From Persephonella sp. (lineage in GTDB: Bacteria; Aquificota; Aquificia; Aquificales; Hydrogenothermaceae): 33,873 nt of DNA. The number at the start of each line of letters is the position of its first letter. Position 1 is the first letter of the stretch. The notes beneath the pieces are model-generated. The model was not told the DNA's origin. It worked only from the letters and a program-made list of their open reading frames with translations, and ran no database searches. Location of the stretch: the NCBI GenBank assembly GCA_027030485.1, contig JALVEY010000046.1, forward strand, positions 1 through 33,873, read 5' to 3'. Shown here piece by piece: positions 25,515 through 33,193 of this stretch. The position numbers and the translations under genes were made by a program.

Positions 25515-26414
25515 TCAACCCTCCTTATCCAATTTTTTTAAAAGATTTTCCATCTCCTCTTTATACTCTGAATTAGGGTAATTTTTTAAAGCATGTTTCA
25601 GAATGGAAACCGCCCTGTTTTTACTATTTTGTATTCTCTCTTTCAATCTGTTTACATGATCTTCAAGAAGTTTTTTTCTGTTTATTAATACATTTTTCTT
25701 TTCTATATCTTTTTCTTCTTTAATCTTTTTTTCAAGTTTTTTTATTTTTTCTGTGTATTCCTCTATCTCGTCTTCATACTGCTTTCCAGAATTTGCCAGA
25801 TTAAAAGCTATTTTATAGACAATAAAATCTTTTTTTATCTGCTCAGGATAATCATCATATACAAGGTTATAATAAACCGCAGCTGAGTAATATTTTCCTA
25901 AGTGTTCGTATAAATCTGCAATCTCAATGATGTGGGTTGCTTCCATTTTTTTTGCTTTAGCAATGATCTTTTTTGCCTTACTGACATATACACTTTCAGG
26001 ATAGTTGTCTAAGATTTCCTCTGCCTTTTCTATAGCTTTCCGTACATATGTTAGATCCCTATCAGGAGAAGGAGAGATCTTCATGTAAGAATCTGCAAGT
26101 TTGTAAAGAACTTCTGGAACTTGAGGAGCTGTGGGAAATAAAGAAAGAAACTCTTCAAACTCAACAATCGCATCAATATAATTTTCTTCCATATAGTATA
26201 TATTTCCCAGATAGTATCTTGCTTTCATTATGTCTGTTGTTGTCATGTTCTCTGCTTTATAAATGGCTTTCTTAAAGTACTCTTTCGCATCATCGTACTC
26301 ACCCTTCTGGTAGAGTTTTAGAGCCTTGCTCATTACCTCTTCTTTTTTTATGGTTTTCTCGGCACATGAAAACAGTACTGTCCCTGCGAAAATTACAATC
26401 AGTATCCTTTTCAT
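25515..26414 (-). CDS. bamD: BamD-like outer membrane assembly lipoprotein
   Basis: A 299-residue lipoprotein with TPR repeats. The signal peptide ends in a lipobox, VLFSC, with the modified Cys at position 17. TPR-like helix pairs follow (MSKALKLYQKGEYDDAKEYF; YYLGNIYYMEENYIDAIVEF; LYKLADSYMKIS). The segment DRDLTYVRKAIEKAEEILDN with YPESVYVSKAKK is a BamD hallmark. An added coiled coil (about 218-265, EDEIEEYTEKIKKLEKKIKE and on) is absent from E. coli BamD (about 245 residues). It serves the BAM complex that inserts beta-barrels such as the secretin into the outer membrane. The start overlaps rng by four bases (ATGA); the stop lies three bases before rsfS. Confidence 0.85.
   Translation of the reverse strand: MKRILIVIFAGTVLFSCAEKTIKKEEVMSKALKLYQKGEYDDAKEYFKKAIYKAENMTTTDIMKARYYLGNIYYMEENYIDAIVEFEEFLSLFPTAPQVPEVLYKLADSYMKISPSPDRDLTYVRKAIEKAEEILDNYPESVYVSKAKKIIAKAKKMEATHIIEIADLYEHLGKYYSAAVYYNLVYDDYPEQIKKDFIVYKIAFNLANSGKQYEDEIEEYTEKIKKLEKKIKEEKDIEKKNVLINRKKLLEDHVNRLKERIQNSKNRAVSILKHALKNYPNSEYKEEMENLLKKLDKEG
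25520..25526 (-). promoter_or_regulatory. Strong ribosome-binding site deciding the rsfS start
   Basis: On the minus strand AAGGAGG, fully complementary to the 16S rRNA tail, lies just inside the 3' end of bamD and eight bases before the ATA at 25511. It is the main support for initiation at this codon. No other start codon in the rsfS frame stands at a usable distance; a TTG five bases closer is in another frame that closes after ten codons. Confidence 0.75.
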
Positions 26415-27811
26415 TCTTCTCTCTCTATAGAAAATTTATTTACCTGTTGATTTATATCAGAAATAATATCAACACTATCTTTAAGTTTCAATTCATTTAT
26501 AAGTTCCTTTGTAGATTTATAGAATGATGGGTGTATTTTTAATTTTAGTTTTACAAAAGGCTTCATTTCTGAGATCTTTTTTTCAATTTCAAACATCATA
26601 AGATACCTGCTTTTTATATGTCCATTTCCATTGCATGTAAAACATATCTCGGTTAACTGTTTTACAAGACTTTCCTCAACCTTTTTTCTGGTTAATTCAA
26701 GAAGACCAAGAGAGGTGAAATTTTTGATCTTAACAGGTCTTTTATCTTTTTTTACTTCATTTTTGAACTGCTCAATAAGAGCGTTTTTCTTTTCTTCATC
26801 TTTCATATCTATAAAATCAATAATAATTATTCCCCCTAAATCTCTAAGCCTCATATGTTTCGCTATTTCTCTCATGGCTTCCAAATTTGTGTGGTAAGCT
26901 GTTTCCTCAAGTGTTTTATGTCTACAATGACTACCACTGTTTACATCTACAGATACAAGGGCTTCAGTTTCTTCTATAACAAGATATCCACCATTTTTAA
27001 GCCACACATATGGATTAAGTATCTTGTTTATAACTTTATCTACCTCGTAATAACTGTAGAGGGAAACCTTTCTCTTTCTGTATGGCTCAAGCTTTATTTG
27101 TCTGTTGAAATTTTTCTTTATGTACTCTTTTATTTCCTTAAGTTTTTTTATATCGTCAGAAACGATTTTTGTAAAATTTCCTGCATAATCCCTGAGTATC
27201 CCATAAACCTTACTTGATTCCTCATAAAGAATAGATGGGGTTCTTTTCTTTTTTGACAGTTTAATAATGTTTTCCCACAACTGTTTTAATGATAAAAAAT
27301 CCTCAATTATCGCCTCATCTGAAGCTTCAACAGCTGATGTTCTTATAATGTATCCATATTTTTCATCATTGAAAGGCTCAAGAAGCCATTTTATGTGCTC
27401 CTTTATCATATCTTTTTGCTCTTTATTCTCAATTTTTGATGATACAGAAACATGAGAGTTATTTGGAATAAGAACAAGGTATTTTCCCGGAAGGGTTATT
27501 TTACAGGAGAGTTTTGCTCCTTTTGTGCTAACAGCTGCCCTTTTGACTTGAACTATAATACTTCCATTTATCTTTAGATCAGGACAAAAATTTACATCTT
27601 TTAGAGGAAGAAAAGCTTCCCGCTCCTCACCAATATCAACGAATGCGGCATTCATTGCAGGAACTATTCTTTTTATCTTTCCTTTGTAGATATTTCCAGA
27701 CTGTTTTAACAGGTCCCTATACTCTACCCTGAGTTCTACCGCTTCATTTTCCTCAAAAATAACGTATAAATACAGATCTTTAGATGATATTATTACAAGT
27801 TCCCTATCCAC
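26411..27811 (-). CDS. rng: Ribonuclease G (RNase E/G family)
   Basis: A 466-residue endoribonuclease that processes 16S rRNA 5' ends and takes part in mRNA decay. An S1 domain (about 38-90, GNIYKGKIKRIVPAMNAAFV) is followed by the RNase H-like catalytic part with the Mg-binding Asp residues in LVSVDVNSG (D289) and IIIDFIDM (D332), and the zinc-link CFTCNGNG (C390, C393) that holds the dimer. It lacks the long disordered C-terminal scaffold of RNase E, so RNase G is the better name. The start is GTG at 27811 with AGGACAGG about ten bases upstream. It heads the operon with bamD, rsfS and murI, linking RNA turnover, envelope assembly and ribosome hibernation. Confidence 0.93.
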   Translation of the reverse strand: MDRELVIISSKDLYLYVIFEENEAVELRVEYRDLLKQSGNIYKGKIKRIVPAMNAAFVDIGEEREAFLPLKDVNFCPDLKINGSIIVQVKRAAVSTKGAKLSCKITLPGKYLVLIPNNSHVSVSSKIENKEQKDMIKEHIKWLLEPFNDEKYGYIIRTSAVEASDEAIIEDFLSLKQLWENIIKLSKKKRTPSILYEESSKVYGILRDYAGNFTKIVSDDIKKLKEIKEYIKKNFNRQIKLEPYRKRKVSLYSYYEVDKVINKILNPYVWLKNGGYLVIEETEALVSVDVNSGSHCRHKTLEETAYHTNLEAMREIAKHMRLRDLGGIIIIDFIDMKDEEKKNALIEQFKNEVKKDKRPVKIKNFTSLGLLELTRKKVEESLVKQLTEICFTCNGNGHIKSRYLMMFEIEKKISEMKPFVKLKLKIHPSFYKSTKELINELKLKDSVDIISDINQQVNKFSIEREE

Positions 27812-27874
27812 AAATTAACCTGTCCTTTTTATGATCTTAAATGATAAATCACACAAAATAGTTAATCAAGAGAA

Positions 27875-27891
27875 AGCCCCACAAAGGGGCT
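27875..27891 (-). terminator. Intrinsic-type terminator after the polyferredoxin gene
   Basis: On the minus strand AGCCCC-TTTGT-GGGGCT forms a six-pair hairpin a few bases past the stop codon of the polyferredoxin gene (27898), followed by TTCTCTTGATT. The U-tract is imperfect, so termination may be partial. The hairpin separates this gene from rng, 64 bases further on. Confidence 0.6.
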
Positions 27892-27897
27892 GAAGGT

Positions 27898-28773
27898 TTA
27901 TCTTTTGACTTTACCTGCTATAAAATCAGGATCTCTTTTAGGAAGTTCTGTTACCCATGTCATTAATGGTTCTTTACATTGGGGAAGTCTGACCTGCTTG
28001 CATGTGTCAACACATTCCCCGCAAACTATACATGCCTGAATACCTTTATAAAAATCATTTATATAAGCCATTCTTCTTGGATCAAGTGCCATAGGACAGT
28101 TTTTGATACATTCTCTACAGGATCCACAATCTGAAAGATCAAATCTTGGATCCATTGTTGTTTTGAATTTATGGTGATACGGGGTTATTTTCTGGTAAAT
28201 TCCTGTTGGGCAGAATGTTCTACACCATCTTTTACCTATAAAAACTTCAAAATAAACAACAACAAAAGCTGAAAGAAAAGCGACCCACAGCCATGAGAAC
28301 ATAGGGTTTGTGGCGTAGAAAAATACCCTCAGGTCTGTAACCCAGTTAAAGAACAGGGCGAGAAAAAGAACAGCAGTAACGAAGGAGATAAGATAATAAG
28401 CTATTTTTCCAGCTGTTTTAGATCTTGGTCCATAAATTCTTTTTCTAATAAGATCCTGAATTTCAGCAACCCAACCTCCGGGACAAATCCAACCGCAGAA
28501 AACCCTTCCGTTTATCAAGTTCATCACAATAACAAGTATGGCAAAAAAACCAAGAGCAAGAATAACAGGCATTAATCCTTCTTCCACAGAAACTTTTTCC
28601 CCAAAGATCCATGCTTCGTCGTGAGCCAGATCTATTTTTGCTATTTTCAGTTCAGGTATTATTATCAAAGCAAGGATAACGATAATATAAACTGTGTTTC
28701 TCAGTAATGTGAACTTATGTGTTTCCATAAATGACGGCTGAGGACAGGACTGAGCCTGAATTTCAGTTGACAT
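27898..28773 (-). CDS. NapH/CcoG-like membrane polyferredoxin
   Basis: A 291-residue membrane iron-sulfur protein. There are four membrane helices, grouped as two pairs: about 24-42 and 64-86 (GLMPVILALGFFAILVIVMN), then about 121-141 and 155-177. Each pair is followed by a short cysteine motif, CGWICPGG and CRTFCPTG. Two C-terminal 4Fe-4S clusters have CGSCRECIKNCP and CIVCGECVDTC. This is the NapH/MauN/CcoG pattern, in which the protein passes quinol electrons to a periplasmic or cluster-assembly partner. NapG, NapA or cbb3 genes are not adjacent, so the partner is unknown. The ATG at 28773 follows a strong GGAGGTAG. The gene diverges from a PEGA lipoprotein gene. Confidence 0.87.
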   Translation of the reverse strand: MSTEIQAQSCPQPSFMETHKFTLLRNTVYIIVILALIIIPELKIAKIDLAHDEAWIFGEKVSVEEGLMPVILALGFFAILVIVMNLINGRVFCGWICPGGWVAEIQDLIRKRIYGPRSKTAGKIAYYLISFVTAVLFLALFFNWVTDLRVFFYATNPMFSWLWVAFLSAFVVVYFEVFIGKRWCRTFCPTGIYQKITPYHHKFKTTMDPRFDLSDCGSCRECIKNCPMALDPRRMAYINDFYKGIQACIVCGECVDTCKQVRLPQCKEPLMTWVTELPKRDPDFIAGKVKR

Positions 28774-28811
28774 TAATCTACCTCCAAAAAAATTTAACAA
28801 CAGTAAAATAT

Positions 28812-28850
28812 TATAATATATTATAATTAGATTTGTTAGTTTTTACTAAC
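28812..28850. promoter_or_regulatory. Divergent promoter region with inverted-repeat operator
   Basis: The inverted repeat GTTAGT-TTTT-ACTAAC (28835-28850) lies between the polyferredoxin and the PEGA lipoprotein genes. Plus-strand TATAAT boxes at 28812-28817 and 28822-28827, and the mirror ATTATA at 28810-28815 and 28820-28825, give -10 candidates for both directions. The repeat would cover the start point of the plus promoter and the -35 of the minus promoter, a natural repressor position. The same arms recur at 31986-32001. Confidence 0.55.
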
Positions 28851-28872
28851 CAAATAAATGAGAGGTTTGGAA

Positions 28873-30480
28873 ATGAAAAAAGCTGTAGCTCTTTTTTTAT
28901 TTTTTGTGGCGGCGGTATTCTTAACATCTTGTGAAGGCAAAGGTAAGCTAATTATCAAAGAGCCTCCCAACGCTGATGTTTACATCAACGGAAAACATGT
29001 AGGTAAGACCCCCCTTGAGATTGAACTGAAAGAAGGTAAATACACAATTGAGGTTGCAACTTCCCCTTTTGTCTTAGAGAGAAAAAAAGATGTGTGGGTA
29101 TATTTTGATCACACAACAGAGCTTTCATTTAATCCTACCCCTAAAGGGATTCTTGTTATAGACACAAAACCGGAAGGGGCTATCGTTCTTGAAGGCAGAA
29201 ACCCAATAGGGAAAACCCCATTTAAAGATAAAGTTGATGTGGGTCAGCACCATATTATCTTAAAGCTGGGAGCTGTTGGGACTTCAAGGGTTGTAACAGT
29301 TGAGTACGGAAAAACAACAAAGCTTTTTGTAAATCTTGAAAAAGCTGTAGTTCATTTTAAAGCCAATCCTGAAGATGCTATCCTTTATATAGATGGTAAA
29401 AAAATTGGGAAATTTCCTGTAACCTTAGAACTTGATCAGGGTGTTCACAACATCATTGTCGAGAAGGGAGAGTACAAAGATAAATTTGTTTTGAGGGTTA
29501 AAAAGGGTGATGAGATTACGGTAAATTACGAACTGCAGGAAGTTCAGCTTCCTCCTATACAGGCTTACGGCCCTGTTACATTTACCCCTGATAATAAATA
29601 TCTTGTAACCCTTGGAAAAGCAGGAATATACTTCTGGGATATTAAAGAGTTTAAGCCCCAAATATCCCTTTATGATCCAAAAGATGTAAGAAACTTTGAT
29701 AAATTCATCAATTACGGTATATCTGATGACGGTCGTTATGTGGTTGGTATAAAACCTATAAGAAGACTTGCTTATGCCCTACCAGAAAACCTTAAAGGAA
29801 AAAAGGTTGATAAAATACTTGTGTGGGATATGAAAACAACATTTCCGGTACTTTCCAGATTGTATCCTATGGAGTCTTTTATAACAGCTTTGAGCGGCAA
29901 TAAAGCTTACTTCGTTACAAGAGATGGAAAGGTTAAAGTTATTGATATAAAAACAGGAAAGGAATTAGATGAAAAAAATCTTGGAAAAGTTCCCTCCTCA
30001 GGGAAATACATAAACGGGAAACTGTATATAGGCACCCAAGATGGGAGCATTATAATTCTGAATACAATAGATGGATCAGTTGAAAAAATTCAAAAACTGC
30101 ACGATGGAAAAATCACAGATATACAGTCATCAAAGGACAAAACCCTGATAATAACAGCATCAACAGATGGAAGCGTAAAATTGAGCAAGCCGGATCTTTC
30201 CCCTATAAAAACGGTAGAAGTAGGAATAGAAGTTTACAGCGCGAATATATCACCATTAAAAGAAAAACTGGCTATTGGTAGAGCAGATAAATCGGTTGAT
30301 GTTATAGATATGAAAACAGAGAATATAATTTATAAAATAAATAGGTTAAAGTTCATTCCTATATCTTTGGTATTTGCAGATGAGGAAATTTTGATAATAG
30401 CATCATCAATAAAAAAACCTGAAATTGATATTTTCAGGAATGGCCATCTCATGAAAAAATGGATACAGACAATAAAGTAA
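28873..30480 (+). CDS. Lipoprotein with three PEGA repeats and a beta-propeller
   Basis: A 535-residue lipoprotein. The signal peptide ends in FLTSC (Cys20), followed by three PEGA domains at about 24-86, 87-153 and 154-222, each with a PEGA-like turn (PPNADVYINGKHVGKTPLEI, TKPEGAIVLEGRNPIGKTPF, NPEDAILYIDGKKIGKFPVT). The remainder (about 230-535) looks like a WD40/YVTN beta-propeller (VTFTPDNKYLVTLGKAGIYF, WDIKEF, AYFVTRDGKVKVIDIKTGKE, ASTDGSVKL). PEGA domains are common in surface or periplasmic carbohydrate-associated proteins; the role here is unknown. The ATG at 28873 is preferred because GAGAGG lies seven bases upstream; a 28858 ATG would add five residues. An intrinsic terminator follows. 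Confidence 0.85.
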   Translation: MKKAVALFLFFVAAVFLTSCEGKGKLIIKEPPNADVYINGKHVGKTPLEIELKEGKYTIEVATSPFVLERKKDVWVYFDHTTELSFNPTPKGILVIDTKPEGAIVLEGRNPIGKTPFKDKVDVGQHHIILKLGAVGTSRVVTVEYGKTTKLFVNLEKAVVHFKANPEDAILYIDGKKIGKFPVTLELDQGVHNIIVEKGEYKDKFVLRVKKGDEITVNYELQEVQLPPIQAYGPVTFTPDNKYLVTLGKAGIYFWDIKEFKPQISLYDPKDVRNFDKFINYGISDDGRYVVGIKPIRRLAYALPENLKGKKVDKILVWDMKTTFPVLSRLYPMESFITALSGNKAYFVTRDGKVKVIDIKTGKELDEKNLGKVPSSGKYINGKLYIGTQDGSIIILNTIDGSVEKIQKLHDGKITDIQSSKDKTLIITASTDGSVKLSKPDLSPIKTVEVGIEVYSANISPLKEKLAIGRADKSVDVIDMKTENIIYKINRLKFIPISLVFADEEILIIASSIKKPEIDIFRNGHLMKKWIQTIK

Positions 30481-30488
30481 GTCTAAAC

Positions 30489-30512
30489 GGGGAGATATCC
30501 TCCCCCTTTTCT
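30489..30512 (+). terminator. Intrinsic terminator after the PEGA lipoprotein gene
   Basis: GGGGAG-ATATC-CTCCCC is a six-pair G/C-rich stem with a five-base loop, followed by CTTTTCT. It lies eight bases after the stop codon, separating this gene from purF. Confidence 0.75.
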
Positions 30513-30554
30513 GATAAAATTTAACCTCTAAGTAAATCACAGCAGGAAGGTAGT

Positions 30555-31934
30555 ATGTGCGGAGTATTTGGCGTATTCAATAATACAGCTGCATCACATA
30601 TGACATTTTTAGGACTTCACGCTCTGCAGCACAGGGGTCAAGAATCTGCAGGAATAGCCGTATCAGACGGCTACGACATAAACCTTAAACTTGGAGAAGG
30701 TCTTGTAACAAGAATTTTTAAGCAGGAGGATCTGAACGAGCTTAAGGGAGATACAGCCATAGGGCATGTAAGATACTCTACTTCAGGAGGATCTGATCCT
30801 AAAAATATACAGCCGTTTTTCGCCCACTTTTACGGGGGGTCTTTTGCCATTGCCCATAACGGCAACCTTGTTAATGCAGAACAGATAAGAAAGGATCTTG
30901 AAAAAAACGGGGCTATTTTCAGATCAACATCTGATACAGAGGTTTTTGTCCACCTTATAGCAAAAGCAAAGGAGCCTCCACCGTCTCACATAATGCTACA
31001 CAAAAATGATGCAGATTTTCTTCCTCTCGTTTTTTCTGCAATGTCAAAGGTTAAAGGGGCTTATTCCCTTCTTATTTTGAGGGAAAAACAGCTTATAGCT
31101 GTAAGAGATCCATACGGCTTTAGACCCCTTGTTCTTGGGAAAAACAGAACAGGTTCATACTTTGTCGCATCTGAGACGTGTGCCCTTGATATTATAGATG
31201 CAGAATACCTGAGGGACATAAAACCTGGTGAAGTGTTAGTAATTGATGATGCAGGTATGAGATCATATTTCCCCCTTGATCATGCAGATAAGCCTAAAAA
31301 ATGTATCTTTGAGTTTGTGTACTTTGCCAGACCTGACAGCCTGATATTTAGAGACTGGGTTTATGAGATAAGAAAGGAGATGGGAAGAACCCTTGCAAAA
31401 GAGTACACTGTAGACGCCGATTATGTTGTTCCTGTTCTGGATTCAGGTCTTATAGCAGCGATGGGCTATTCAGAGCAGAGCGGAATTCCCCTTGAGATCG
31501 GACTTATCAGAAACCATTATGTAGGCAGAAGTTTTATCCAGCCGAAACAGGAGATCAGGGATCTTAGCGTAAGGCTGAAGCTGAACCCTGTAAGACAGGT
31601 AATACAGGGGAAAAGGTTGATCGTTATTGATGATTCTCTTGTAAGGGGAACCACAAGCAAAAAAATAGTAAGCATGCTCAGAAGTGCAGGAGCTAAGGAA
31701 ATACATCTTCTGCTGAGCTCTCCTCCGGTAATAAGCCCCTGTTATTACGGAATAGATACTCCAACGAAAGAAGAACTGATAGCTGCAAACAAAAGTATTG
31801 AGGAGATCAGAGATTACATAGGTGCAGATTCCCTTTATTACCTTTCGCTTGAAGGAATGATTAGTTCGGCAAATAAGCATAAGCAGAAAGGGTTTTGTAC
31901 TGCGTGTTTTGATGGAAATTATCCGGTTTTATAA
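30555..31934 (+). CDS. purF: Amidophosphoribosyltransferase, 4Fe-4S type
   Basis: A 459-residue PurF, which catalyses the first step of purine synthesis (PRPP plus glutamine to phosphoribosylamine). The nucleophilic Cys2 follows the initiator Met directly (MCGVFGVFN), so no propeptide is cut off, unlike B. subtilis. The glutaminase domain has HRGQESAGIA and HVRYST. The PRPP loop is VIDDSLVRGTTS (357-368). Four cysteines at 250, 396, 448 and 451 (KKCIFEF, SPCYYG, CTAC) sit where the 4Fe-4S ligands of the Bacillus enzyme lie, so a cluster is likely. The SD is AGGAAGG. No other purine gene is adjacent. Confidence 0.96.
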   Translation: MCGVFGVFNNTAASHMTFLGLHALQHRGQESAGIAVSDGYDINLKLGEGLVTRIFKQEDLNELKGDTAIGHVRYSTSGGSDPKNIQPFFAHFYGGSFAIAHNGNLVNAEQIRKDLEKNGAIFRSTSDTEVFVHLIAKAKEPPPSHIMLHKNDADFLPLVFSAMSKVKGAYSLLILREKQLIAVRDPYGFRPLVLGKNRTGSYFVASETCALDIIDAEYLRDIKPGEVLVIDDAGMRSYFPLDHADKPKKCIFEFVYFARPDSLIFRDWVYEIRKEMGRTLAKEYTVDADYVVPVLDSGLIAAMGYSEQSGIPLEIGLIRNHYVGRSFIQPKQEIRDLSVRLKLNPVRQVIQGKRLIVIDDSLVRGTTSKKIVSMLRSAGAKEIHLLLSSPPVISPCYYGIDTPTKEELIAANKSIEEIRDYIGADSLYYLSLEGMISSANKHKQKGFCTACFDGNYPVL

Positions 31935-31943
31935 AAAAAAAGA

Positions 31944-31962
31944 GGGGGGCGGAAAACCCCCC
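31944..31962. terminator. G6/C6 hairpin downstream of purF
   Basis: GGGGGG-CGGAAAA-CCCCCC forms a strong six-pair hairpin beginning ten bases after the purF stop. In the purF direction it is preceded by a run of nine A and followed by ACTGATGG with no U-tract. Read on the minus strand it is followed by TCTTTTTTTTT, so a canonical intrinsic terminator exists only for leftward transcription. It may still pause or protect the purF mRNA end. Confidence 0.55.
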
Positions 31963-31985
31963 ACTGATGGCTCCAGCAGGGCATC

Positions 31986-32017
31986 GTTAGTAAACACTAA
32001 CCAAAATATAATATAAT
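31986..32017 (+). promoter_or_regulatory. Inverted repeat and -10 region upstream of the M24 peptidase
   Basis: GTTAGT-AAAC-ACTAAC (31986-32001), with arms identical to those at 28835-28850 and the same CCAAA flank on the right, is followed by overlapping TATAAT boxes at 32007-32012 and 32012-32017. The repeat sits over the -35 position of either box. The following gene starts at 32056, which leaves a short leader. Confidence 0.55.
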
Positions 32018-32055
32018 ACGAATATTCTAAAAAAGCAACCCTTTTGGAGGGTAAA

Positions 32056-33147
32056 TTGAAAATAAAGCAGATACTGAAAAAATTACAGGAAAATGATCTG
32101 GATTCATTTTTTGTCTCAAGCAGACCAAATGTTTTTTATCTGTCCCATTTTAGATCCTCAAACGCATATATTCTGCTGACCCGGACAGAAAAATTTTTTA
32201 TAACAGACAGCAGATACTACGAGGCTGCAAAAGAAAGTCTAAAAGACTGGCAGGTTATACAGCTTGGTGAAAAAAATAAAAACCAGATAGATCATCTGAG
32301 AGATATACTCAACGAATACGGAGGTAAAAAGGTAGGTTTTGAGGAGGACAGAACAACGATAGCTTTCTACAAAAAACTTACGAATAAAGAATCGGGTAAA
32401 ACTGAAAGTCTAAAATGTCAGCTTGTAGGGTTCTCAGGATTTTTTGACCGGTTTAGAGTTTCAAAAACAGAAGAGGAGATCCAGATAATAAAAGAGGCTG
32501 TAAAAAGAACAGACAGAGTATTTGAAAATATACTACCTCTTATTCCCTCAGCTAAAAATGAGCTTGACCTGAGGAGAATGATAATAAATGAGATATTCCT
32601 GCAGGGGGGAACAGGTGAGAGCTTTCCGGCTATTGTTGCATCAGGTAAAAATTCTGCAGTACCACACCATGAAACATCATACGATCCTGTTGAAAAAAAC
32701 AGCCCTATTTTGATAGATATGGGAATGGTTTATAAAGGTTACTGCTCAGATTTTACAAGGGTCATTTTTTACGGAAAGGTTGATCCTGAGATAGAAAAGA
32801 TTTACCAGATAGTAAAAGAGGCTCACCTGACAGCTGTTGAAAAAGTAAAGGCCGGTATTCCTGTAAAAGAAATAGACAAAACAGCAAGAGATGTTATAAA
32901 AAAATACGGCTACGGTGATTACTTTCTCCATTCAACAGGTCACGGTGTAGGGATAGAGATACACGAACCTCCAAGGGTGTCGGAAAAGTCAGAAGAGATC
33001 CTTCAGGAAAACACAGTAATAACTATAGAACCCGGAATATACATTCCACACAAAGGTGGAGTTAGACTTGAGAACATAGTTGTTGCCAGAAAAAACAGAG
33101 CTGAAGTTCTGACAGAAACTCCTCTTGATCTGGTGATCATCGGCTGA
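32056..33147 (+). CDS. pepP: M24B metallopeptidase (Xaa-Pro aminopeptidase-like)
   Basis: A 363-residue peptidase that removes N-terminal residues before proline. An N-terminal creatinase-like domain (about 1-125; SRPNVFYLSHFRSSNAYILL) is followed by the pita-bread catalytic domain with all metal ligands: two Asp in LIDMGMVYKGYCSDFTRV, His in STGHGVGIEIHEPP, Glu in TIEPGIYIP and Glu in GGVRLENIV. The initiator is TTG at 32056, preceded by GGAGG five bases upstream; an in-frame TTG at 32044 overlaps that site and is less likely. The upstream inverted repeat suggests regulation together with the PEGA lipoprotein unit. pepP or pepQ naming is by similarity only. Confidence 0.88.
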   Translation: MKIKQILKKLQENDLDSFFVSSRPNVFYLSHFRSSNAYILLTRTEKFFITDSRYYEAAKESLKDWQVIQLGEKNKNQIDHLRDILNEYGGKKVGFEEDRTTIAFYKKLTNKESGKTESLKCQLVGFSGFFDRFRVSKTEEEIQIIKEAVKRTDRVFENILPLIPSAKNELDLRRMIINEIFLQGGTGESFPAIVASGKNSAVPHHETSYDPVEKNSPILIDMGMVYKGYCSDFTRVIFYGKVDPEIEKIYQIVKEAHLTAVEKVKAGIPVKEIDKTARDVIKKYGYGDYFLHSTGHGVGIEIHEPPRVSEKSEEILQENTVITIEPGIYIPHKGGVRLENIVVARKNRAEVLTETPLDLVIIG

Positions 33148-33193
33148 TTTTTTCTAAAAAATTTGTATAATAAAAGAAAAAACATTTAAAAAA

